This document shows positions 18,066 to 24,809 of a stretch of 64,000 nucleotides of DNA, one piece after another; position 1 is the first letter of the stretch; the number at the start of each line of letters is the position of its first letter. The notes beneath the pieces were generated by a model. It made no database searches. It was not told the DNA's origin and saw only the letters and a list, made by a program, of their open reading frames with translations. The position numbers were made by a program, and so were the translations under genes. Source of the stretch: Candidatus Hydrogenedentota bacterium (GTDB taxonomy: Bacteria; Hydrogenedentota; Hydrogenedentia; Hydrogenedentales; JAEUWI01); contig JACPGE010000119.1 of assembly GCA_016182605.1 (NCBI GenBank), positions 1 through 64,000 of the forward strand, read 5' to 3'.

Positions 18066-18584
18066 TTACTGGACTGCGGCGTCAGGGGCTGGAGGCGTTT
18101 CGACGGCGGTGGCTTCTTCGGTGGTGGTGGATCCGTCTGATGTGGGGGCGCTCAGTTTGGTTTGGAGAGCGGTGAGGAGGGTTTCCGCAGCGACGGCATC
18201 TTTTATGGGGCGGTCGTACCAGCCGGGATAGGTGAAGGTGGTGACGCCGTAGAGCTGTTTGACGGCCTCGACATAAACCTTGGTTTCATAACGGTTTACT
18301 GGGGTGAGTTCGATCGTGTATTGAATGCGCTGGGGCTGGAAGAGGCGCCGTTTCATGGGGGTATAGGCGACAAAGGTGCCGCGCTTGTCGCGGGTGTAGA
18401 TTTCGAGTTCCTGTTCGCGCAGGACGGATTTGGTGGCCTGCCAGACTTCGTCCATGGGGGCGTCGACGGAGGCGGTGCTTTCGACGGCGAATCCGGTGGT
18501 GTCTTTTGCGGCGCGCACGCAGCCGCCCAGGGCGGGGAGCAGCAATGCTAAACAGATGAACGGCAATAGGTTGCGCGGGGTCAT
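18066..18584 (-). CDS. Lipoprotein with a SRPBCC/DUF3568-like domain
   Basis: A 172-residue predicted lipoprotein. The signal peptide ends in a lipobox LGGC (Cys about residue 22). The mature part (TASVDAPMDEVWQATKSVLR, then alternating strands RIQYTIELTP and TKVYVEAVKQLYG) resembles small lipid-binding-like domains such as DUF3568. The C-terminal 35 residues are low-complexity Thr/Ala/Pro. AGAGGA precedes the ATG. It is divergent from the regulator at 18700, with about 115 bases between them. The role is unknown. Confidence 0.7.
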   Translation of the reverse strand: MTPRNLLPFICLALLLPALGGCVRAAKDTTGFAVESTASVDAPMDEVWQATKSVLREQELEIYTRDKRGTFVAYTPMKRRLFQPQRIQYTIELTPVNRYETKVYVEAVKQLYGVTTFTYPGWYDRPIKDAVAAETLLTALQTKLSAPTSDGSTTTEEATAVETPPAPDAAVQ

Positions 18585-18699
18585 AAGAGTTCCTCTGGCG
18601 TAATGATAACACAGGCGATCCCCGGGTTCAAGGAGATTGCGGCGGGGGGTGGGCTCTGGTAGACTGGGTTTGCAAAGACCAGAAAAAGACGGAGGAGTA

Positions 18700-20034
18700 A
18701 TGGCGCTATCCGCGGATGGGCGGGTGTTGATGGTATGTCCCGAGGCGGCGCTGGCCGATCGGCTTTATGCCGGGCTTTCGGAGCGGGGATACCCGGTGGA
18801 CCTCGTGGATGAGGGGGAGAAGGCCTATAACCAGTTGGCGCGCCGGGAGTATCCGGTGCTCATCACGGTGCTGGAGCATCCGCGGGTGGATGGATTCCGG
18901 ATTTGGCGGCGCGCCCGCGAGCGGAACCCGGAGGTGTGTACGGTCTTTATCGTGTCTCGAAGCGAGATCGAGCGGGCCACGGAGGCGATGAGCGAGGGGG
19001 TGTACGATTTTCAGTTGCGTCCGGTCAATGTGCAGCGGCTGATCGCGGTGATAGAACGGGGGCTGGCACACCAGCAGTTGGTGCTCCGGCAAATGGCGCT
19101 GCAACAGCGCGTGGATTCCGATTTTGGCCTGGGGCGGCTCCTGGGCAAGAGCCGGCAGATGCTGCATGTGTACAACGCGGTGCGTCAGACGGGCCCCCTC
19201 GAATCCCCAGTGATGCTGCTGGGCGAGGCGGGCACGGGCAAATCGCTGCTGGCGCAGGCGCTTCACAACAACAGTCCCCGCCGGGATGCGCCCTTTGTCG
19301 GGGTGGATGCGACGATGCTTGCGCCGGGGAGTGCGGCGGATTTTTTCTTTGGGCGTCAGGGCCGTTTCGAGGCGGCGGATGGGGGCACGCTCTATCTGGA
19401 GGGGCTCTCGGAGTTGCCGCCGCCGTTGCAGGAGCGCATCTGGGAGGTGATTGGTTCGGGGCAGTTTGAGCGGAGTCCGGATGGCGCGCATGTGCCGGTG
19501 GACGTGCGCCTCATTGCGGGGGATGTGCCGCGGATCCGGCGCCGGGTGGAAGTGGGGGATGTGCATCGGGGCCTGTATGAGGTGTTGTCCGGGGCGCTCA
19601 TTGAGATCCCGCCGCTGCGGCACCGGCAGGAGGATATTCCCCTGTTGGTGCAGGAGTTTTTGAGTGCGAGCACCCCATCGGGCGGCGCGGTGCCTTCGTG
19701 TCCGCCGGAGGTGATGGATGCGCTGGTGCGCTATCCGTGGCCGGAGAATGTAAGCGAGTTGCGGCAGGTGGTGGAGGGGATGATCCGGCTGCACCGGGGC
19801 GCCGGCCCGATCGGCATGCAGTGTCTGCCGCTGCCGTTGCGGCAGGAGCCAGAGGCGGCCGCGCTCAGCATTGCCGTGGGCACGCCGTTGGAGGAGGTGG
19901 AGCGCCGTTGCATACTGGCGGCGCTTGCGGCATGCGGAGACGACAAAAAACAGTGTGCGAAGCAATTGGGGATAGGGCTTCGCACACTGTATCGAAAACT
20001 GGAAGCATACGGCGGACAAGCGGCCCCGGAATAG
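18700..20034 (+). CDS. Degenerate NtrC-family regulator lacking GAFTGA and the receiver Asp
   Basis: A 444-residue protein with receiver, AAA+ and Fis-type helix-turn-helix domains in NtrC order. The receiver (residues 1-120) reads ITVLEHPRVDGF where the phosphoacceptor Asp of the usual DLxMPxxDG should be, so that residue is Val. The AAA+ domain keeps a Walker A (LLGEAGTGKS). The sigma54-contacting GAFTGA loop is missing: FFFGRQGRFEAADGGTL joins the stretches on either side directly. Walker B reads LYLEGL instead of the usual FLDEI. The C-terminal HTH (KKQCAKQLGIGLRTLYRKL) is intact. It therefore probably binds DNA but is unlikely to activate sigma54 or respond to phosphorylation in the normal way. 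GGAGGAG lies 3 bases before the ATG. Confidence 0.85.
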   Translation: MALSADGRVLMVCPEAALADRLYAGLSERGYPVDLVDEGEKAYNQLARREYPVLITVLEHPRVDGFRIWRRARERNPEVCTVFIVSRSEIERATEAMSEGVYDFQLRPVNVQRLIAVIERGLAHQQLVLRQMALQQRVDSDFGLGRLLGKSRQMLHVYNAVRQTGPLESPVMLLGEAGTGKSLLAQALHNNSPRRDAPFVGVDATMLAPGSAADFFFGRQGRFEAADGGTLYLEGLSELPPPLQERIWEVIGSGQFERSPDGAHVPVDVRLIAGDVPRIRRRVEVGDVHRGLYEVLSGALIEIPPLRHRQEDIPLLVQEFLSASTPSGGAVPSCPPEVMDALVRYPWPENVSELRQVVEGMIRLHRGAGPIGMQCLPLPLRQEPEAAALSIAVGTPLEEVERRCILAALAACGDDKKQCAKQLGIGLRTLYRKLEAYGGQAAPE

Positions 20035-20055
20035 GGGCGGATAGTCCGCCGGACC

Positions 20056-20241
20056 TTATTCCGGCTTTTCCGAGGGGTTGCCGGCGGGCTTGGTTTCTTC
20101 TTCGCCGCTCACAGAAGTCTTGAACTCCCGGATGGCCTGTCCCAGTGATTTGCCGACGCCGGCGAGTTTGCTGCCGCCGAAGAGGATAATCACGATGAAC
20201 AGGATGATGATGAGTTCTGTTGGTCCGGGTGTCGAAATCAT
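20056..20241 (-). CDS. tatA: Twin-arginine translocase subunit TatA/TatE
   Basis: A 61-residue membrane protein with the TatA plan: a short periplasmic N-terminus, one hydrophobic helix (ELIIILFIVIILFGGSKL), the conserved FGG hinge, an amphipathic helix (GVGKSLGQAIREFK) and a charged tail. It would form the export pore for folded proteins with twin-arginine signals. The start at 20241 has AAGGAG about 9 bases upstream. TatC is not in the window. It is convergent with the NtrC-like gene, 21 bases apart. Confidence 0.93.
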   Translation of the reverse strand: MISTPGPTELIIILFIVIILFGGSKLAGVGKSLGQAIREFKTSVSGEEETKPAGNPSEKPE

Positions 20242-20462
20242 GGCGTATTGCTCCTTATACACAAGTCCACGCGGGACTGGTACTGCGCCCAAATACGGGA
20301 AACTGCCTGAACAGTCCCTCAAACCATTATAGAAGCTGAACAGCGGGATTTACAAGGGAAGCATCTCCCGGGAATGCGGGACCAGCTTGCAGGTAGGACC
20401 GGGGCGATCCCCCCGTGGTTTCCTTCCTGGGGGCCGCGATGGGGCGTTGGCGCGCCAGCGGC

Positions 20463-20492
20463 TTGCGTTTCCTTTTCGGGAGAGGCTAGGAT
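20463..20492 (+). promoter_or_regulatory. Possible promoter for scpA-yraN
   Basis: TTGCGT (20463-20468), an 18-base spacer and TAGGAT (20487-20492) lie about 75 bases before the scpA start. The match is moderate. Confidence 0.35.
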
Positions 20493-20567
20493 CAGGCCAT
20501 TCCACCGCCGTGTGCGGCGCACCGTCCCCCAATCATCCGCAGTCAACCCGCCCAGAGGCCTTTTGTA

Positions 20568-21992
20568 TTGAGCAAGCAAGCCACGGATAGCCCCCCGGTA
20601 GAAGAATTGGCCGAGACCGCCGGCGCCGCCGTGCTGGAAGCGGGGAGCGCCGTGGCCGAGCTGGAGCTGCCGGACGAGATCCTCCGCATCGAGCTGGACG
20701 CGTTTGAGGGGCCCTTCGAGGTGCTGCTGTACCTCATCAAGTCGCAGGAAATCGACATTTTCGACATACCGATTTTGAAGGTTACCGAGCAGTATTTGCA
20801 CTTTTTGGAGCTGCTGCACGCGGAGAACCTCGAGATTGCCGGTGATTTCCTGGTGATGGCGGCGACGCTCATTCAGATCAAGTCGAAGATGCTGCTACCG
20901 GTGGAACTGGATCAGGAAGAGGAAGAGGAACTCGAAGAAGAGGATCCGCGCCTTGAACTGGTCGAGAAGCTGCTGGAGTACCGCAAGTTCCGCGATCTGT
21001 CCAAGGGTCTGGACCATCGCCAGGAACTGGCGGACAACCTCTACGCGCGCAGCGTGAAACCCAAGTATGAAGAGGTCGAGGATGACGAGGACGGCGAGTA
21101 TCTGGAGGTCAGCCTCTACGATCTGATCAAGGCCATCCGCGGGGTGCTGCGTTTCTTGCGGGAGAAGGTATTTCATGAGATCGAAGGGGAGGGGTCTTCG
21201 GTCGAGGTGAAGATCGAGCGCATCGAGGAACTTCTCGTCGAAAAGCAGAGCATCACCTGGGAAGATCTGTACGACGACTGCAAGTCCCGTGTCGAGGTCA
21301 TCTGCTGCTTGCTCGCGATTCTTGAGTTGTGCCGCATGCGCCGCATCCGCGTGCACCAGCACCGCACCTTTGGCGACATGCGCCTGGTGGCGCGCGATCC
21401 CCAGGACGACGGCGGGCTGCCCGTGTTGCCCGACACCTGGGAAGAGGAACAGCGGACGGTTCCGGTGAAGTCGCGTGGGAAATCGAAGGTGGGCGAGGCG
21501 CTGGCGTCTGGAGCGGCGCTTGCGGGCCCGGCCCTCCAAGAGGACGAGGAGGCGGCGGAAGCGCAGGAGGCGAAGCCGGATCTCGAGGGGGACGAACAGG
21601 AAGTCGACGTGCCGGACGAAGACGCCGAGGACGCGGATGAAGATGGTGAAGACGAGTACGACGATGATGACGACGACGATGGTGACGATGATGATGACGA
21701 GGATGATGATGATGACGAGGAGGAGGAGGAGGAGCGAACGGATCAGGCGGGCGGTGCCTCACGCGCCGTGCATCGTGTGAGCGCTCCGGCGTCCCGCCCG
21801 GCGGAACTGCGGTATACGGTTCCAGGCGCGTCTTTCGCCGCCGGCGCCTCCACGGCGCCACCCACCGCGCAGCCCCCCATAAAGCGGACTGCCTTCGGTC
21901 AATTCAGCCACCGGGCCATGGCGGGCCTCAAACGCTTCGGCATTGGCTTGTTGCAGCGCTTCCACGGCCTCTTCGGGCGCGCCCCGCAGTGA
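20568..21992 (+). CDS. scpA: ScpA, kleisin of the SMC condensin, with a long acidic tail
   Basis: A 474-residue protein whose residues about 38-285 match ScpA, the kleisin that bridges SMC heads in chromosome segregation. Visible family motifs are FEGPFEVLLYLIKSQEIDIFDIPI and then QYLHFLELL, followed by AGDFLVMAATLIQIKSKMLLP, and a C-terminal winged helix (LLAILELCRMRRIRV). ScpA is usually about 250 residues. This one adds roughly 190, including a run of Asp/Glu around residues 345-390 and a Pro/Ala-rich end. The start is TTG at 20568, with AGAGG about 10 bases upstream. ScpB is not adjacent. The stop overlaps the start of yraN by 4 bases. Confidence 0.92.
   Translation: MSKQATDSPPVEELAETAGAAVLEAGSAVAELELPDEILRIELDAFEGPFEVLLYLIKSQEIDIFDIPILKVTEQYLHFLELLHAENLEIAGDFLVMAATLIQIKSKMLLPVELDQEEEEELEEEDPRLELVEKLLEYRKFRDLSKGLDHRQELADNLYARSVKPKYEEVEDDEDGEYLEVSLYDLIKAIRGVLRFLREKVFHEIEGEGSSVEVKIERIEELLVEKQSITWEDLYDDCKSRVEVICCLLAILELCRMRRIRVHQHRTFGDMRLVARDPQDDGGLPVLPDTWEEEQRTVPVKSRGKSKVGEALASGAALAGPALQEDEEAAEAQEAKPDLEGDEQEVDVPDEDAEDADEDGEDEYDDDDDDDGDDDDDEDDDDDEEEEEERTDQAGGASRAVHRVSAPASRPAELRYTVPGASFAAGASTAPPTAQPPIKRTAFGQFSHRAMAGLKRFGIGLLQRFHGLFGRAPQ
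21606..21735 (+). repeat. Asp/Glu codon low-complexity run inside scpA
   Basis: A stretch of GAT, GAC and GAG codons encodes an almost purely acidic segment. The repeats are imperfect, so the length is likely to vary by slippage. Confidence 0.8.
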
Positions 21993-22402
21993 TTTCCCGG
22001 GCCCGAGGCCTGTTGAACTCCCTTCGCGCCCTGATCCGGCGCCCCGCCCCGCCCCTCCGCCCCGGTCTGCGTGGCGAAGACTACGCCGCCGCCTACCTCA
22101 CTCAGCAGGGCTGCCGCATCCTTGAGCGCAACGTGCGCCTGGGCAGGTATGAGCTTGATATCATCGCGCAGGAGGGCGACACCATTGTCTTTGTGGAGGT
22201 GCGCTCGCGCAGTGTCCGGGACGGCTTTCTGCCCGAAGACAGTGTGGGCCCCCGCAAGCAACTCCATCTTCGCCGTGCCGCGCAGCACTATCTTTCGCGG
22301 CACCAGGACCGCCATACCTATTACCGGTTCGACGTGGTGGCGGTGATCCTTGGCGAAAACGATGCCCCCGAGATCACGCTGTACCGGGATGCGTTCCGGT
22401 GA
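21989..22402 (+). CDS. yraN: YraN/UPF0102 family nuclease-fold protein
   Basis: A 137-residue protein with the UPF0102 signature of the restriction-endonuclease-like fold: GEDYAAAYLTQQGCRILERN, then YELDIIAQEGDTIVFVEVR with the Asp and the Glu-x-Arg of the PD-(D/E)xK site. The first 25 residues are an Arg-rich extension. It starts with GTG, sharing GTGA with the scpA stop, so it is translationally coupled. The family is linked to DNA processing, but its substrate is not established. Confidence 0.9.
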   Translation: MISRARGLLNSLRALIRRPAPPLRPGLRGEDYAAAYLTQQGCRILERNVRLGRYELDIIAQEGDTIVFVEVRSRSVRDGFLPEDSVGPRKQLHLRRAAQHYLSRHQDRHTYYRFDVVAVILGENDAPEITLYRDAFR

Positions 22403-22892
22403 AGGGCCGTGCTCAATCTGAACTAAACCCGGCGCACGATGGCGGAGTCCAATGGGTTAGCCCGCATATTTCACCACTTTGCGACCTCCGGATCGCATTC
22501 GGATTGGCAACGTGGTGAAATATGCTCAGCGTGACGATGGTGCTGGCGTTCACCGGGCAGGATAAATCACGGGCTGTCTGGCGATACCGCCGAGCATATT
22601 GCGGCAATTGCGGGTCCAAGAAGGAGTTACGGAACGAACGCGTGGAGCCCGTGATTTATCCGGGTTAGAGGCGGCGCGTGAGGCCGTGCTTACGCGTTAT
22701 TTTCCGTTTCCACTTTCAGAATTAGTCTGTTGCGTGTAGAATTAGGGTGCGTTCATGGTTCGCTGCTTGGGTTGCGGGAACTTTTCGGGGCGCGCGCGTG
22801 ATGGTACCCTTGGGCCAGGGTATGTCGGGCACCGTTTAAGGCGTGAGGGCCGGCCGTCTTGGGGAAGGCGGCTTACGAGAGAGGCAGGCGTT
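22403..22892. other. Intergenic region holding a composite palindromic element
   Basis: About 490 bases between yraN and a small hypothetical gene. The left 260 bases form the palindromic element listed separately. The rest contains AT-rich patches near 22700-22750 (GCGTGTAGAATTAGG) that could include a promoter. No protein-coding frame here looks real. Confidence 0.5.
22454..22661. repeat. Composite palindromic intergenic element, copy 1
   Basis: It contains TAGCCCGCATATTTCACCAC (from 22457) facing GTGGTGAAATATGCTCAGCG (from 22512), then a second inverted pair, GGATAAATCACGGGCT (22560-22575) and its perfect complement AGCCCGTGATTTATCC (22646-22661). A related element with the same left arm and right arm occurs at 27747. 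Confidence 0.75.
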
Positions 22893-23129
22893 ATGGGCCG
22901 CATTTTGATCGACCAGTCGCAGTTCATGCGGGTTCACCACCACGAACCGGACCAGATCAATCCCGCGCTGTGGACGTTCCACATCCAGACGCAGGACATC
23001 TGTTTCTGGGGGCGCTATCCAGAGGCTGCGGGCACAGCCAAGGTTTATGCCGCTTCCCACGGTCTGGACGAGGGCACGATCCAGTTGGTGGAGTGGTCTG
23101 GCGTTCACCGGGCGTGCAATCATCACTGA
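22893..23129 (+). CDS. Small hypothetical protein
   Basis: A 78-residue soluble protein (MGRILIDQSQFMRVHHHEPD at the start) with a His cluster and several aromatic residues (ALWTFHIQ, CFWGRYP). I do not recognise a family. The start at 22893 has GAGAGG about 9 bases upstream; a longer frame from 22755 has an Arg/Gly-rich, non-protein-like beginning. It lies 98 bases before the CHAD gene on the same strand. Confidence 0.45.
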   Translation: MGRILIDQSQFMRVHHHEPDQINPALWTFHIQTQDICFWGRYPEAAGTAKVYAASHGLDEGTIQLVEWSGVHRACNHH

Positions 23130-23227
23130 AGGGTGTGGCAAGCGGCGCGAGCCTGGAACGCCCTTTCTTGACGTTGGTGTGCGGCGTTGCGTCCGGCGTA
23201 GAATGACCTCCATTGAGGGGAGTCTCT

Positions 23228-24754
23228 ATGTCCGCTTCGGCAATGTCCCCAGAATCCGGCAATCCCGCACTCAGTCATGCCATTGGCCGGGCAGGCTGGT
23301 TTCCTTTCCACGGCACGTGGGAGGATGCGCTGTTTCGGATTGAACGCGATTGGGAGGCTGCCGGGCTGAGCTGTGCCTTGCGCGTGGTGCACGCGGGACC
23401 GCTTGCCCTGTTGGACACGCCCTCTTGGGACTGGTACCGTGCCGGCGTGTTTTTCGTGCGGACGGACCTGCGCGACGCGCCGTTCGTGGTGATGATGCCC
23501 TCGCATGGGCCGGCGGGTTTCTTCGATGCTGTTGCAGTGGGCCCGGAATGCGGCGGGGGCTGTCCGTGGCATCCCTCGGCCTTCGAAAGTCTGCGCGCCC
23601 GGGAGGCCGCGTGGCCTGCGCACGATGCGCTGGAAGCCCAGTACGCGTCGGCCCTGCGGCTGGTGCAGTATCAATTGCGGCATGCGGAAGGCATGACGTC
23701 CGTGCAGGTGTTGTGCATGACCGGAGCGCCACCGCAGAGAGACCTGCAATGGGCGTGTGTGATTTTGCCCGAGGCCATGCCGGGATCGACGCCTTCCTCC
23801 TGGAATACGTTGTGTGAGGTTCGCCAGACGTGGGACGGGGAACGCGTTCTTCGCGATGTACTGTGCGATGCCCTGGAGGGCTTCTTGCCCTTGCCCGATG
23901 CGGACCTGCCTTACGACGCGGATCCTGGCGCGCTGCCAGAGCGGCATTTTGCCCGCATGCAATTCTACCTGCCCGGCACGCGGTTGGGCGTGGACCCGGA
24001 GTGCCTGCATCAGATGCGCGTCGCCGCGCGGCGGCTCGGTGCGGCGATACGGCTGCTGCACGGCGGCGGCACAGGCGCGGCGTTGTGTGGCAAGACGAAG
24101 TCTCTTGAACGGGCACTGGGGGCGGTGCGCGATCTGGATGTCATCGTGGAGCGTCTCAAGCAGCATGCCGATGAGAGCGGACTGACGCATCTCGAAGCCA
24201 TGTTCGCAATCCTGGAGCAGCGGCAACGGCGCGCACATGAGGAACTGCTGGCTTTCCTGGGTGGTGACGAATTCGCTGACACCTGTGCGCAGTTTGCGGC
24301 GCAGGTGAGCGCGTGGTCGATTGCGGGTCTGCCCGAGGGGGCGGGGGAAAAGGTCCTGGAGGAGGTCGAGCGCTTACGTCTCCGCGTGCGGCGCGAGGCA
24401 CGACGCATTGCGCCGGATACGGATCCGGAGCGGTTGCATCAATTGCGCAGGGCCTTCAAACGATTGCGGTACCACGCGGAGATTGCGGCCGCTTGGAAGG
24501 CGCGGCGGGGAACCCAGCTTGCAGAGGCCTGCGCACGGTGGCAGGATTTGCTGGGCGAGCATCAGGATGCGGTGGTTGCGAGCGAATTGATCCGGGACCT
24601 CGCCGAAAACACGGAGGCCGCAGGGACAGGCGGGCGCGAGCTTTATCTGGCGCTTGGCGAGGCGATAGCGGTGGAGAAGACGCGCGCAGCCGCGGTATTG
24701 CAGCGGTTTCTTCGCGCACGCGACGCCGGCCTCGGCCTGAAACGCTGCCGATAG
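23228..24754 (+). CDS. CHAD domain protein with an unrecognised N-terminal half
   Basis: A 508-residue soluble protein. Residues about 240-505 form a CHAD domain, the helical His-rich module thought to bind polyphosphate. Its conserved basic helices are CLHQMRVAARRLGAAIRLL, LERALGAVRDLDVIVERL, and a second-half equivalent, LHQLRRAFKRLRYHAEIA. Most CHAD proteins carry an N-terminal CYTH triphosphatase domain. The first 230 residues here have no ExExK motif and I cannot place them. GAGGGGAG precedes the ATG. No polyphosphate kinase is nearby. Confidence 0.85.
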   Translation: MSASAMSPESGNPALSHAIGRAGWFPFHGTWEDALFRIERDWEAAGLSCALRVVHAGPLALLDTPSWDWYRAGVFFVRTDLRDAPFVVMMPSHGPAGFFDAVAVGPECGGGCPWHPSAFESLRAREAAWPAHDALEAQYASALRLVQYQLRHAEGMTSVQVLCMTGAPPQRDLQWACVILPEAMPGSTPSSWNTLCEVRQTWDGERVLRDVLCDALEGFLPLPDADLPYDADPGALPERHFARMQFYLPGTRLGVDPECLHQMRVAARRLGAAIRLLHGGGTGAALCGKTKSLERALGAVRDLDVIVERLKQHADESGLTHLEAMFAILEQRQRRAHEELLAFLGGDEFADTCAQFAAQVSAWSIAGLPEGAGEKVLEEVERLRLRVRREARRIAPDTDPERLHQLRRAFKRLRYHAEIAAAWKARRGTQLAEACARWQDLLGEHQDAVVASELIRDLAENTEAAGTGGRELYLALGEAIAVEKTRAAAVLQRFLRARDAGLGLKRCR

Positions 24755-24809
24755 CCCGCACCCCTCTCGCACGAGAAGGGCGCACGCCGGCGGGGACAGT
24801 GCGGGACGG

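Noticed and set aside
18651-18678. Sigma54-like promoter TGGTAGACTGGGTTTGCA before the NtrC-like gene
   Set aside because: The distance between GG and GC is 12 bases instead of 10, so it does not fit the -24/-12 element.
22543-23113. 16-base identical sequence CTGGCGTTCACCGGGC at 22543 and 23098
   Set aside because: The flanks do not match, and one copy lies inside a small coding frame. Probably coincidence or a minor fragment of the palindromic element.
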